Origin: Cybelea sp963824595
Lineage (GTDB): Bacteria; Vulcanimicrobiota; Vulcanimicrobiia; Vulcanimicrobiales; Vulcanimicrobiaceae
NCBI GenBank assembly: GCA_963824595.1
Contig: CAWGPY010000002.1
Span: 1-64,000 of the forward strand
DNA: 64,000 nucleotides
Direction: 5' to 3'
Shown here: positions 42,368-51,103 of the stretch, one piece after another
How the letters are laid out: each line of letters opens with the position of its first letter
Numbering within the stretch: position 1 is the first letter of the stretch
Made by a program: the position numbers and the translations under genes
The notes under the pieces: generated by a model
What the model was told of the DNA's origin: nothing
What the model saw: the letters and a program-made list of their open reading frames with translations, nothing else
Database searches by the model: none

Positions 42368-43051
42368 AAGCGCGGCGACCTGCTCTCGGTGGGCTCCGAC
42401 CGTTCCCCGGCACGGGCGCGGGAAGACTACGTCAAGGCGATCTATCAGCTGGGTGCCGACGGCCCGGTGCGCGCCGCCGCGCTGGCGCGCTACCTCAAGG
42501 TGAGTCGCGTCTCGGTGAGCAAGGCGAAGCGCCTGCTCGAGGCCGACGGCTTACTCGAGTCCGAATCGTCGCCGTCGCGGCCGCTGCGCCTCACGCGGCG
42601 AGGCTCCGCCCTGGCGGTGGCGATGGTCCGGCGTCACCGTCTGCTCGAAACGTTTCTGCACGTCTCGCTGGGCGTGCCGCTCGAACGCGTACACGCCGAG
42701 GCCGAGCGCATCGAGCACGTGATCTCCGACGACGTCGCGCTGCGCATCGCCGACTTGCTGCGCCGCCCCGCCACCGATCCCCACGGCCATCCGATTCCCT
42801 ACGGCGACGGCGTGCCGGCGCGCGCACCACTGCCCACGCTGGCGACGCTCGCCGCCGGAAGCCGGGCGCGCGTCGTGAGCCTCGACGATCGCGACGACGA
42901 CGCCGTGGCCGCCCTCGCCGGCGCGGGCGTGCTTCCCGGCGCGAACCTGCGCGTGGAGCGCAGCGACCGCGCGACCGTCTTCGTGCGCTGCGGGAAACGC
43001 TCGTTGGCGGTGCGACGGCGGCATGCCGCGATGGTGCGGGTTGCAACCTAG
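42359..43051 (+). CDS. mntR: DtxR/MntR-family metal-dependent regulator
   Basis: 230 residues. The winged helix (10-75) has EDYVKAIYQLGADGPVRAAA and VSRVSVSKAKRLLEADGLLE. The dimerisation/metal domain (about 80-145) has HRLLETFL, HAEAERIEHVISD and DPHGHPIPYGDG, and the C-terminus (about 160-230) is a FeoA/SH3-like domain. It represses uptake genes when Mn or Fe is plentiful. It overlaps mntH, so manganese control is the best guess. No ribosome site is visible upstream; the mRNA may be leaderless, which would fit an operator placed over the start codon. Confidence 0.88.
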   Translation: MANKRGDLLSVGSDRSPARAREDYVKAIYQLGADGPVRAAALARYLKVSRVSVSKAKRLLEADGLLESESSPSRPLRLTRRGSALAVAMVRRHRLLETFLHVSLGVPLERVHAEAERIEHVISDDVALRIADLLRRPATDPHGHPIPYGDGVPARAPLPTLATLAAGSRARVVSLDDRDDDAVAALAGAGVLPGANLRVERSDRATVFVRCGKRSLAVRRRHAAMVRVAT

Positions 43052-44333
43052 CTACGGCGTCGGCGTCGCGAGCCCGCGCGTCGTCGCCGCGGCACAGGAC
43101 GTGCTGGCCGGCAACCGGCGCGGGCTACGCGCGCTGTTGCCGTTCGCCGGACCCGCGTTCGTGGCGTCGGTCGCGTACATGGATCCCGGCAACTTCGCCA
43201 CCAACATCCAGGGCGGCGCGTCCTTCGGCTATCGCCTGCTCTGGGTGGTCGTGCTCGCCAACCTCATCGCGATGCTCTTCCAATGTTTATCGGCAAAACT
43301 GGGGATCGCGACGGGAAAGAACCTCGCCGAGCTCTCGCGCCAGCACGCGCCGAAACCGGTCGCGATCGCGATGTGGATCGTCAGCGAGTTCGGCGCGATG
43401 GCGACCGACCTCGCCGAGTTCCTCGGCGCGATGGTCGCGCTCAACCTGCTCTTCCACGTGCCGTTGCTGATCGGAGCGATCGTGACGGGCGTGGTGACGT
43501 ATGCCATTCTCACGCTCCACCGCTACGGCTTCCGGACGATGGAGTCGCTCATCGGCTCGCTCGTCGGCGTGATCGCGGTCTGCTACGTGGTCGAGACGCT
43601 GCTCGCGCGGCCGAAGTGGGATCAGGTGCTCTACCACTCGTTCGTGCCGTGGCTGGGTGGGTCGTCGAGCGTGCTGCTCGCCGTCGGCATCGTCGGCGCC
43701 ACGGTGATGCCGCACGCCATCTACCTGCACTCCGCGCTCACGCAGGATCGCATCGTCCCGCGCGAACGGCGCCACGTCCGAACGATCGTGCGCTTCTCGT
43801 ACGTTGATGCCATCGTCGCGCTCACGATCGCGGGCCTCGTCAACGTGGCGATGATGTACATGTCGGCAGCCGTGTTCCACACCACGGGCCACGCCGCGGT
43901 GGCCGACATCAGCACGGCGTACCGCACGCTGACGCCGCTGCTCGGCAACCTCGCGGCGGCGGTCTTCCTGATCGCGCTTATGGCGTCGGGCATCTCCAGC
44001 TCGGTCGTCGGCACGATGGCCGGGCAGGTGATCATGCAGAGCTTCGTCGGGTTCACGGTGCCGCTGTGGGTGCGGCGCGTGGTCACGATGCTGCCCGCGA
44101 TCGGCGTGGTGGCTCTCGGCGCGAACGTCACGCAGACGCTCGTCATCAGCCAGGTCGTCTTGAGCTTCGTGCTTCCGGTGCCGGTGATCGCGCTGGTGTT
44201 GCTGACATCGCGGGGCAAGACGATGGGAACGATGGTCAACTCGCGCTGGGTGACCGTCGTCGCGGCGGGCGCGGGGGTCGCGATCCTCGCGCTCAACGCG
44301 ATCCTGATCTGGACCGCGTTCCGCCCCGCCTAG
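43023..44333 (+). CDS. mntH: Nramp-family Mn2+/Fe2+ transporter
   Basis: 436 residues, about 11 membrane segments. The metal-site motif VAYMDPGNFATNIQGG in TM1 is intact, and TM6 has GATVMPHAIYLHSALTQDR with the conserved MPH. It imports Mn2+ (or Fe2+) with protons. The annotated ATG at 43023 lies inside mntR, giving a 29-nt overlap; the first ~25 residues are poorly conserved, so a later start is possible. Its 3' end overlaps the convergent gamma-CA-like gene by 4 nt. Confidence 0.93.
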   Translation: MPRWCGLQPSYGVGVASPRVVAAAQDVLAGNRRGLRALLPFAGPAFVASVAYMDPGNFATNIQGGASFGYRLLWVVVLANLIAMLFQCLSAKLGIATGKNLAELSRQHAPKPVAIAMWIVSEFGAMATDLAEFLGAMVALNLLFHVPLLIGAIVTGVVTYAILTLHRYGFRTMESLIGSLVGVIAVCYVVETLLARPKWDQVLYHSFVPWLGGSSSVLLAVGIVGATVMPHAIYLHSALTQDRIVPRERRHVRTIVRFSYVDAIVALTIAGLVNVAMMYMSAAVFHTTGHAAVADISTAYRTLTPLLGNLAAAVFLIALMASGISSSVVGTMAGQVIMQSFVGFTVPLWVRRVVTMLPAIGVVALGANVTQTLVISQVVLSFVLPVPVIALVLLTSRGKTMGTMVNSRWVTVVAAGAGVAILALNAILIWTAFRPA

Positions 44334-44842
44334 ATGCCGGCGGCGATATAGCTGCGCGAGAGCTTCACGTACTCGCCGGCCGAGATCTCGATCCACGAGG
44401 CGGCCTCGCCCTCGAGCGGTTTCTTCACCGTGGCCGGGGCTCCGGCTGCGAGCACGCGCGCCGGAATGACCGCGCCTTGCGCGACGACGCTCCCCGCGCC
44501 GATCAGCGCCCCTTCGCCGATCGAGCATCCGTTGAGCAGCGTCGCGTTGCTGCCGATCAGCGCATACCGCTCGATGCGGCAATCCTCCATCACCGCGGCG
44601 TGGCCGACGGTCACGTCGTCGCCGACGAACGTTCCACCGTTCTCGCTCACGTGCAGGACGGCGTTGTCTTGAATCGACGTGCGCGCGCCCACGCGGATCG
44701 GTCCGTTGTCGCCGCGCAGCACGGCCCCGAACCAAATGCTGGACTCCGGGCCCACCTCGACGTCGCCGACGAGCACGGCCGTCGGCGCCACGAAGGCCGA
44801 CGGATCGACCTTCGGCCGCTTGCCTCGATACTCGATGATCAT
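44330..44842 (-). CDS. Gamma-carbonic-anhydrase-like hexapeptide-repeat protein
   Basis: 170 residues from ATG 44842. Left-handed beta-helix repeats run from FVAPTAVLVGDVEVGPESSI to IGEGALIGAGSVVAQGAVIP. Trimeric gamma-CA-like proteins bind a metal with three His. Two are evident (AVLHVS and TVGHAAV), but the usual third, in a LHGC motif, reads MEDC, so Glu stands in its place. Carbonic anhydrase activity is therefore uncertain; many YrdA/PaaY-type relatives have unknown roles. It diverges from a small gene 39 nt away. Confidence 0.83.
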   Translation of the reverse strand: MIIEYRGKRPKVDPSAFVAPTAVLVGDVEVGPESSIWFGAVLRGDNGPIRVGARTSIQDNAVLHVSENGGTFVGDDVTVGHAAVMEDCRIERYALIGSNATLLNGCSIGEGALIGAGSVVAQGAVIPARVLAAGAPATVKKPLEGEAASWIEISAGEYVKLSRSYIAAGI

Positions 44843-44881
44843 GGGCGATGCTTCGGAGCGCGGAGCGTCGAACCTCGCAAC

Positions 44882-45142
44882 ATGCACCGCCACAAGACGC
44901 CGCTTCGCGGCGTGAAAGCGATACCGCATCCGAAGCCCGGCGACCCGAACTACACGGCCGTCAACTACGAGTACGCCGGCCGCACCGGGCACGTGCACGA
45001 GGTCGTCGAGATCGGCGGACGCTCGCTGGCGAAGGTCGGATTCGACGACCGGAAGATCGTCTATTACCTGCTGGACGATCTCGAACTCGACCACGGCGCG
45101 CACCGCGGCACGTTTCACGACGCCGACGCGAGCCGCTCCTAA
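44882..45142 (+). CDS. Small conserved-looking hypothetical protein
   Basis: 86 residues: MHRHKTPLRGVKAIPHPKPG, NYTAVNYEYAGRTGHVHEVV, SLAKVGFDDRKIVYYLLDDL then an acidic His-rich tail. It looks like a small beta-barrel (SH3-like) domain, with no signal peptide. I recognise no family. Start ATG at 44882; it precedes tRNA-Thr. Confidence 0.5.
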   Translation: MHRHKTPLRGVKAIPHPKPGDPNYTAVNYEYAGRTGHVHEVVEIGGRSLAKVGFDDRKIVYYLLDDLELDHGAHRGTFHDADASRS

Positions 45143-45218
45143 CCCGGCCGGGCAGGGGCGCGGCGAGGATCGTGGAAGGACCGGCGCTCGGGTCGCCCGC
45201 GTTGCGCGATCCGTACGC

Positions 45219-45290
45219 GCCGACGTAGCTCAACGGTAGAGCAATCGCTTCGTAAGCGATAGGTTATCGGTTCGAATCCGATCGTCGGCT
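45219..45290 (+). tRNA. tRNA-Thr (anticodon CGT)
   Basis: 72 nt, CCA not encoded. Acceptor stem GCCGACG/CGTCGGC, D arm AGCTC...GAGC, anticodon stem ATCGC/GCGAT with loop TTCGTAA (anticodon CGT, codon ACG), 5-nt variable loop, T stem ATCGG/CCGAT with loop TTCGAAT. Confidence 0.95.
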
Positions 45291-45303
45291 GTGCTTTATA
45301 TTG

Positions 45304-45768
45304 CTAAAGCCGCAGCTCCATGAACGTCGGCGATTCGTAGTCGACGTCGCCGTGCGGCGCGCACTCCTCGAAGCCGAGGCTGCGATACAGCAGATACGCA
45401 GGCTGCAGTTGCCCTTTGTGGGTGTCGAGCGCGACGCGGCGATAACCGTTCGCACGCGCTCGCTCGATGGCTCGCACGACGAGGATCCGCGCGGCGCCGC
45501 GGCCGCGGCCGTGCGGCGCGATGAAGAGGTGGCGTATCAGTGCGGTAGTGCCGTCGCGCGGCGTCATTGCGACGCAACCCACGTTCTCGCCCTCGATCGC
45601 CGCCAAGAACGCCGCATTCGGTTCGGCGAAGTCGCGCTGCAAGCCCGCGACGCTCGGCACCGGACCGTGGCGCAGCTCGGGCGGCAGATCCGCTTCGTAT
45701 TCCAAGAACAGGCGGCGCAGTTCCTCAAAATCGCGCGCGCTCTCCGCGAGCCGGGCCTCGATCGCCAT
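45304..45768 (-). CDS. GNAT-family N-acetyltransferase
   Basis: 154 residues from the ATG at 45768. The acetyl-CoA site reads LIRHLFIAPHGRGRGAARIL (R-G-R-G-A), followed by ANGYRRVALDT and a C-terminal YRSLGFEE. It transfers an acetyl group to an unknown amine. It is convergent with the tRNA gene, 13 nt away. Confidence 0.88.
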   Translation of the reverse strand: MAIEARLAESARDFEELRRLFLEYEADLPPELRHGPVPSVAGLQRDFAEPNAAFLAAIEGENVGCVAMTPRDGTTALIRHLFIAPHGRGRGAARILVVRAIERARANGYRRVALDTHKGQLQPAYLLYRSLGFEECAPHGDVDYESPTFMELRL

Positions 45769-45911
45769 GCCGCGAGCTTTGCGGAGCAGCCGGACGGCTC
45801 CCTGGGCGATCGGCCGGGCGACGGAGCAGGCGGCTCGCAAGGGGGCGAACCTTCGAAGCCGTTGAAGCGTTCTCCGAACGAGTTACCTCGGACGAAGATG
45901 GAGCGAGACGA

Positions 45912-47075
45912 GTGACGGTTTCGAGACTAGGCCGTATTGCTTTGGGTGTCTACCTGGCGGCCGCATTTCTCGCCGCGTGCGCGACGCCGGCTCAGCTGGC
46001 GGGGCCGCTTGCGGGCGGAGCGGCCAACCCGGCCGCGGCCGTCGTGCACGGCGACGCCGCGTCAATGGCGGCCGGCCGGAACGGCGCGGCCCGTGGCGGC
46101 GAGCAGAGCATCCGGATGCATCGCGACGCCGTCAAGGGCGCGCTGGTTTATGCCGGCGGCGACGTGAGCTCGTACGTGTTGGCGTATCCCAGCGGCAAGC
46201 TCGTCGGGACCATCCCGATGGTTGCGTTGGGCGCCTGCTCCGATGCCAACGGCAACGTGTTCTTCACGGGGGCGGGCAGGATCGCGGAGTTCGCGCATGG
46301 CGGCACAACGCCGATCGCCACGTACTCCATCCCCGGTACCGTGTACGCGTGTTCGGTCGATCCGACGACCGGTAACATCGCGGCCGTCGTGCTGTGCCAG
46401 TCCGGCTGCGGCGGAGAGCTCGTCGTCATTCGGCCGGGTTCGGGCCTGTCTCCGACGTTCTATCGCGACGCCAACCTGCCCCAGATGCTGTATTGCGCGT
46501 ACGACGACCAGGGCAACGTCTTCGTTGACGGTTACCAAGGATTGCAGTTCGGCATCGCCGAGCTTCCAGACACGGGCGGCGCGCTGACGGATATCGCCGT
46601 GGACACGAACATTCAATACGCCGAACAGGTTCAGTGGGATGGCCAGTATCTTTCTGTCGAGACGCGGATCCGCCCCGTGATCTATCAGATACAGCTCTCG
46701 GGTTCGACGGGCACCGTGATCAACGTCGTTCACCTTGCCGAAGTCGGAAAGCGCGGGACGCAGTCGTGGATTCAGAAGGGAAAGGTCGGCATTCCCACGG
46801 CCAGCCCGGGCTTGAACAAGCGGGCCGTCGAGATCGTCTTTTGGAACTATCCGGCGGGTGGAAAGCCGATCAACACGCTCAAGGGCTTCATCGGCGGCGG
46901 GCACCAGGCGCTCGACGCGGTTACGTTTAGCGTCGCGCCGCACAGCGGTCCCAGTCCGAGCCCGAGTCCGAGCATAAGTCCGACGCCGACCACGAACCCG
47001 ACGACCACGCCGAGTCCGACGCCCACACCGACGCCGACTCCAACTCCGACCCCAACGCCGTTGTCGCCGCACTAG
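45912..47075 (+). CDS. Propeller-like lipoprotein, intact family member 3
   Basis: 387 residues from GTG 45912, with GGAG 10 nt upstream. The signal (LGVYLAAAFLAACAT) is a lipobox type. Motifs in order: LVYAGGDVSSYVLAYPSGKL, CSDANGNVFFTGAG, EFAHGGTTPIATYSIPG, CSVDPTTGNIAAVV, CAYDDQGNVFVDG, VQWDGQYLSV, GTQSWIQKGKVGIP, VFWNYPAGGKP. It ends in a 30-residue Ser/Thr-Pro repeat tail, perhaps a cell-surface spacer. The repeats suggest a beta-propeller; ligand unknown. The two dead relatives are at 2486-3459 and 3807-4750. Confidence 0.8.
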   Translation: MTVSRLGRIALGVYLAAAFLAACATPAQLAGPLAGGAANPAAAVVHGDAASMAAGRNGAARGGEQSIRMHRDAVKGALVYAGGDVSSYVLAYPSGKLVGTIPMVALGACSDANGNVFFTGAGRIAEFAHGGTTPIATYSIPGTVYACSVDPTTGNIAAVVLCQSGCGGELVVIRPGSGLSPTFYRDANLPQMLYCAYDDQGNVFVDGYQGLQFGIAELPDTGGALTDIAVDTNIQYAEQVQWDGQYLSVETRIRPVIYQIQLSGSTGTVINVVHLAEVGKRGTQSWIQKGKVGIPTASPGLNKRAVEIVFWNYPAGGKPINTLKGFIGGGHQALDAVTFSVAPHSGPSPSPSPSISPTPTTNPTTTPSPTPTPTPTPTPTPTPLSPH

Positions 47076-47093
47076 CGGCCCGGAGAAGCGCGT

Positions 47094-49241
47094 TTAGGGC
47101 GAGAGCGTTTCGCGGCTGACGGCCGTGCTCTGGACCGCCGCGTCGCCGAACGGCAGCGGCCACAGCTTGCCCTCGATCCACGCGGTTGACTGATCGGTGT
47201 AGTGCCCCGAACCGGGCTCGCCCGACTCACCTTGCGGCAGGGTGATGCCGCCGGCATCCCAGTTGCCCACGTCCCACACCGCGCGAAAGCTCTGCGAGTA
47301 TCCCTGATACAGCACGTGGAGCGTGAGCGCGTCGCCGTACCCCGGCAGCGGCGTGCCGTCGAGGAATCCGATGCCGAGCGAAGAGAGCGGGTGCAGCACC
47401 GGCACCGCCCCCGCGATGCGCCACGGCGCGGGCGACGGTAACGGCAGGGTGCGCAGCGTCTCGGGCGAGCCGCCCGACGTCGCCATCACGGTCGGCATGC
47501 GGCCGGTATGCCGGTCGGTGAGACTGAGGCGCAGGCTCTCGATCACCGTCGCGGCCGTCGAGTCGCCGCTCATCTCACCGTCCCACGCGGCAAGCGCGGC
47601 GCCGAGCGAGGCGTCGCGCCGGCCGACCGCCGGAGCGAGTTCGCGCGCGAGCTCGCGTTCCGGCAGCGACAGCGCGTCCATCTGCATCTTCGCGAAATAC
47701 GGCACGTCGTAGGTCCGACGCGCCCGCAACAGCTGCGCGATGCGATAGGCGCGGTAGGGCGGTGCGAACTGCGGGCTCAGCGGCAGCGGATACGTGCCGG
47801 GATACATCTTGTTGTTGGCGGTCCAGAGAATCGCGCTCTGCGAGGGCGCGACCTTCGGCATCCGCGCGAAGGGAATCGGCGGATAGCCGTTGCTCAGGTC
47901 GGCCGCCGGATGGATCCAGCGCCCCCGCACGGGATCGTTTGGAATCTGGCCCGCCAGCACGTAGCCCGCGCGGCCCGACGTGTCGGCCAGCACGAAGTTT
48001 TGCGTGGGGCCGGGGAAGTGCCCGAGCACCGCGGCGGCGGCCTCGACCGACGGCGCGCGATCGAGGTCCACGAACGTTTCGAGCGGCGAGACCGGATCGT
48101 CGTACAGGCTCCACCGCACGAACACGAACTCGCCGTGCTTCGTGGTGAGGCCGAACTCGCGCGGCGTGCGATAATAGCGCTTGGTTTCGGCTGCGTGGAA
48201 GCGCACGCCGAAGGTCTCGGTCTGCCACGCCGACGCGTCGAGCCGTGCGGGCGGCTCGAACACCGAGAGCGAGGTCACGGTGCCGTCGGTCGCGCCCCAC
48301 GCGACCGATTCGTTGTGTCCGAGCACGACGGTAGGACATCCGGGGAGCGTGGCGCCCGCCACGTGTTCGCCCGGCGCGCGCAGATCCACCAAATACCACA
48401 CGCCGGGAATCTGCAGCGCGAGGTGCGGATCGTTGGCAAGGAGCGCTCGATGGTGCTGCGCTTCGTTCGAGCCGACGGCCCACTCGTTGCTGCCCACGGG
48501 CGGACGCACGTCGGCCAGCTCGCGCAGCAGCCCGGCCACGCGGCGCTTGCACGCAGGTCCGGGCGCGATCGCTGCGAGCCCGCCCATCACGGGCGCGTCG
48601 TAACAGGGATCCGTGAACGGAAAGCGCGACTCGAGCAGCGCGAGTCCGCCGCGCCGGTATGCGGCGTCGCGGGCGGCGATCGAATCCCAGTCGTCGATCA
48701 GATCCAGCACCGTGACCATCGCGACGGCGAGCGAGTCTTGCGGCGTCCACGGCCGCGGGTGGTACGCGAGGATTCGAAACTCGACGGGTAGCGGCTCGCG
48801 TTCCATCGCCGCGTTGACGCCGTCGCTGAACGCGCCGAGCAGCTCGCGCGATGACGGCCGCAGCCGCCGCCACTGCGTTTCGATCATCGCGCGCACCGGA
48901 ACCGCGCGCTCGCGCTCGTCGCTCGCAAGGGCTTTCGCTCCGTAGACCTCGGCGAGCTGGCCCAAGATGAAGCGTCGCAACAGGTCCATTTGGAAGAGCC
49001 GGTCGGACGCCTCGACGTAGCCCTGCGCGAAGAAGAGGTCGTGCTCGTTGCCGGCGATCACGTGGGGAACGCCGCGGTCGTCGCGCAGGATCGCGATCGG
49101 CGTGCGCACGCGCAGGCCCGACACGGTGCCGGTGTCTCGGGCGTGGGCGTGCATCCCCTGCACGACGTTGAGCGCGAAGACGAGCGCGGCGAGGGCGGCC
49201 AGCGCGACGACGACGGCCAGCACGCGGCCGAAGAGCTTCAT
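47094..49241 (-). CDS. Penicillin acylase/aculeacin-type Ntn amidase
   Basis: 715 residues. An N-terminal membrane/signal segment (LAVVVALAALAALVFALNVV) leads into the alpha chain (RDDRGVPHVIAGNEHDLFFA, QGYVEASDRLFQMDLLRRF). The nucleophile Ser of the beta chain is in PPVGSNEWAVGSN, followed by ALLANDPHLALQIPGVWY and TLPGCPTVVLGHNESVAWG. Such enzymes self-cleave before the Ser and hydrolyse amides such as acyl-homoserine lactones or lipopeptides. It ends a minus-strand operon with a Rieske protein and a sulfotransferase. Confidence 0.92.
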   Translation of the reverse strand: MKLFGRVLAVVVALAALAALVFALNVVQGMHAHARDTGTVSGLRVRTPIAILRDDRGVPHVIAGNEHDLFFAQGYVEASDRLFQMDLLRRFILGQLAEVYGAKALASDERERAVPVRAMIETQWRRLRPSSRELLGAFSDGVNAAMEREPLPVEFRILAYHPRPWTPQDSLAVAMVTVLDLIDDWDSIAARDAAYRRGGLALLESRFPFTDPCYDAPVMGGLAAIAPGPACKRRVAGLLRELADVRPPVGSNEWAVGSNEAQHHRALLANDPHLALQIPGVWYLVDLRAPGEHVAGATLPGCPTVVLGHNESVAWGATDGTVTSLSVFEPPARLDASAWQTETFGVRFHAAETKRYYRTPREFGLTTKHGEFVFVRWSLYDDPVSPLETFVDLDRAPSVEAAAAVLGHFPGPTQNFVLADTSGRAGYVLAGQIPNDPVRGRWIHPAADLSNGYPPIPFARMPKVAPSQSAILWTANNKMYPGTYPLPLSPQFAPPYRAYRIAQLLRARRTYDVPYFAKMQMDALSLPERELARELAPAVGRRDASLGAALAAWDGEMSGDSTAATVIESLRLSLTDRHTGRMPTVMATSGGSPETLRTLPLPSPAPWRIAGAVPVLHPLSSLGIGFLDGTPLPGYGDALTLHVLYQGYSQSFRAVWDVGNWDAGGITLPQGESGEPGSGHYTDQSTAWIEGKLWPLPFGDAAVQSTAVSRETLSP

Positions 49242-49250
49242 GCCGGAGAA

Positions 49251-49556
49251 TCAGACATCGACGTAGATGTCGTCGCCGTTGACGCTGGTTGCGAACGTCA
49301 TCACCGGCAGTACGGCCGGGAGGGTGCGCGCGTCGCCGGTACGCACGTCGAACGTGGCCCCGTGACGCGGACACACTACGCACTCGCCCTCGAGCTCGCC
49401 CTGATCGAGCGGGCCGCCGTCGTGCGTGCAGACGTCTTCGATCGCGAAGATCTTACCGCCGACGTTGCAGAGCAGGACCCCCATCGAGTCGACCACGACG
49501 CGCCGGGTCGTTCCCGGCGCGATCTCCGAGACTTTCGCTACGCGGTGCTTGGCCAC
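49251..49556 (-). CDS. Rieske [2Fe-2S] ferredoxin
   Basis: 101 residues. Cys43-Thr-His45 (CTHDGGPL) and Cys62-x2-His65 (CPRHGATFD) are the cluster ligands. It resembles soluble ferredoxin partners of ring-hydroxylating oxygenases, but no oxygenase is nearby. Its start lies 19 nt inside the sulfotransferase 3' end and its stop is 9 nt before the acylase start. Confidence 0.93.
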   Translation of the reverse strand: MAKHRVAKVSEIAPGTTRRVVVDSMGVLLCNVGGKIFAIEDVCTHDGGPLDQGELEGECVVCPRHGATFDVRTGDARTLPAVLPVMTFATSVNGDDIYVDV

Positions 49557-50398
49557 GCCAGCGACGTTCTACAGGCCGTCCGAATTCTTTCCCAGGCGTT
49601 CCAAAACGCCGCGTCGCGCACGCACCGGTCGCCGGCGAGATCGAGCAGCAATCCATATGCGTCGCGCGCGAGGCGTCCCGCTTCGGTGGTCGCGTCGACG
49701 TCGTCGAGCCCGAATACGGTGTGTCGCAGCGACGCGTCGAGGAACTGGCTCGCGTAGCGGTCGATCTCGGCTTGCGCGGCGGGAGAGACCGGGATCGCGA
49801 GGCGGCGCGCGATTCGTTCGACCTGGCCGCGCGGATCGGCAATCAGCGCGTCGTAGTCCACGACGGCCAACGGCCGGCCGGCGACCTCGTGCAGGAACGG
49901 GACGAGATGCAGCAGCCACAGCCGCAGCGCCGTATCTACGTCCATCCTTTGGCGCGCGAAGAGCGACGCCGCCACGCTGGCCGGGTTGCGGACGGTCAGG
50001 AGATAGGAGTCGTCAACGCCGGCGTCGCGCAACACCCGGCGCCAGAACGGCAGCAGCCGAACGACGCGCGGATCCTTGAAGCCCCACAGCGGATGCCGGG
50101 TGAAGTTGCGGTGCAGATACGCGATCGCTTCGCGTTGCAGCCGCCACGTGCGCCAGCCCAGCAGGCGCCGTTCCTCGATCGGCGCGACGCCGTCCCACTG
50201 CAATCGCAGCGTCCGCAGCAGCCGCTCGTCGAGCTCGTAGATGCCCTTATCTTCCCAGTAGCCGGTTGGGTTCTCGGGCTGAGCGTCGAGAAAATTATCG
50301 CCCAAATACACGCCGAGCGCCGCGAGCCCCCGCGCGACGGCGCTCGTGCCGCTGCGGTGCATCCCAATGACGGCGATTACACGCGAGCTGGTGGCCAC
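49538..50398 (-). CDS. Sulfotransferase-family protein
   Basis: 286 residues from GTG 50398. The PAPS 5'-phosphosulfate loop is VIAVIGMHRSGTSAVARGL; LWGFKDPRVVRLLPFW and the SYLLTVRNPASVAASLF block (3'-phosphate binding) follow. It transfers sulfate to an unknown acceptor; substrate likely a carbohydrate or lipid. First gene of the sulfotransferase-Rieske-acylase operon. Confidence 0.83.
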   Translation of the reverse strand: MATSSRVIAVIGMHRSGTSAVARGLAALGVYLGDNFLDAQPENPTGYWEDKGIYELDERLLRTLRLQWDGVAPIEERRLLGWRTWRLQREAIAYLHRNFTRHPLWGFKDPRVVRLLPFWRRVLRDAGVDDSYLLTVRNPASVAASLFARQRMDVDTALRLWLLHLVPFLHEVAGRPLAVVDYDALIADPRGQVERIARRLAIPVSPAAQAEIDRYASQFLDASLRHTVFGLDDVDATTEAGRLARDAYGLLLDLAGDRCVRDAAFWNAWERIRTACRTSLAWPSTA

Positions 50399-50439
50399 GC
50401 GCGAGGCTACTCCTCCGCGCGTGGCCTCACCTTTGCAAT

Positions 50440-50985
50440 TTACTTTTGTAAGATCGCCTCGACGTTGAGCTCGATACGAACCTCGTCGCCGACCACCACG
50501 CCGCCCGTTTCCAGCGCGGCGTTCCACGTGAGGCCGAAGTCCTTGCGGTTGATCGTCGTGTGCGCGCTGTAGCCGACGCGAACGCCGCCCCACGGATCGT
50601 TGGTTCTGCCCTCGAACTCACCCGTCAGCGCGACGTCGCGCGTGACGCCGTGGATCGTGAGCTTGCCGTCCACCGTGAAGGCGCCCGGGCCGCCCGAGAA
50701 GCGCGTGCTCTCGAACGTCAGCTCCGGATACTTCTCGACGTCGAAGAAGTCGGCCGACCGCAGATGTGCGTCGCGCTGGTCTTCGCGCGTGTCGATCGAT
50801 GCCGCGTCGATTCGCGCGGCGATCCGGATCGGTACGTCGCTGCCCGCCTCGAGGTCGACGTGGCCGTCGAAGGCCGTGAACCGGCCGCGGACCTTCGTGA
50901 TCATCAGGTGCCGGACGACGAACTCCAGGGTCGTGTGCGCCGGGTCGAAGGCGTAGGTGAGGGTCTCTTGCAGTTGGGCGGTCAT
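50440..50985 (-). CDS. YceI-family lipid/isoprenoid-binding protein
   Basis: 181 residues from ATG 50985. Conserved YceI features: YAFDPAHTTLEFVVRHLMIT, KVRGRFTAFDGHVDLEAGSD, IDTREDQRDAHLRSADFFDV and a C-terminal INRKDFGLTWN. The lipocalin-like barrel binds long isoprenoids or fatty-acid amides. No signal peptide, so cytoplasmic. It faces hxlR across a shared promoter region with a dyad, so HxlR likely regulates it. Confidence 0.92.
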   Translation of the reverse strand: MTAQLQETLTYAFDPAHTTLEFVVRHLMITKVRGRFTAFDGHVDLEAGSDVPIRIAARIDAASIDTREDQRDAHLRSADFFDVEKYPELTFESTRFSGGPGAFTVDGKLTIHGVTRDVALTGEFEGRTNDPWGGVRVGYSAHTTINRKDFGLTWNAALETGGVVVGDEVRIELNVEAILQK

Positions 50986-51029
50986 GGTTGAGCTTGGCTC
51001 CTTAGTTGCCGATGGCGTCAAAGTGTGAT

Positions 51030-51049
51030 AAAGTTCTGTTAGTAACTTT
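51030..51049. promoter_or_regulatory. Candidate HxlR operator
   Basis: AAAGTT (51030-51035) and AACTTT (51044-51049) form a perfect inverted repeat with 8-nt spacing between divergent yceI and hxlR. A further AACT-rich imperfect dyad (GGTAACTAAAGTACC) overlaps the hxlR start region. Confidence 0.45.
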
Positions 51050-51103
51050 TCCATACCAGGAATCCAAATACAAGTACGCACTCGAAAGTAGCCTAGGAAC
51101 CTA

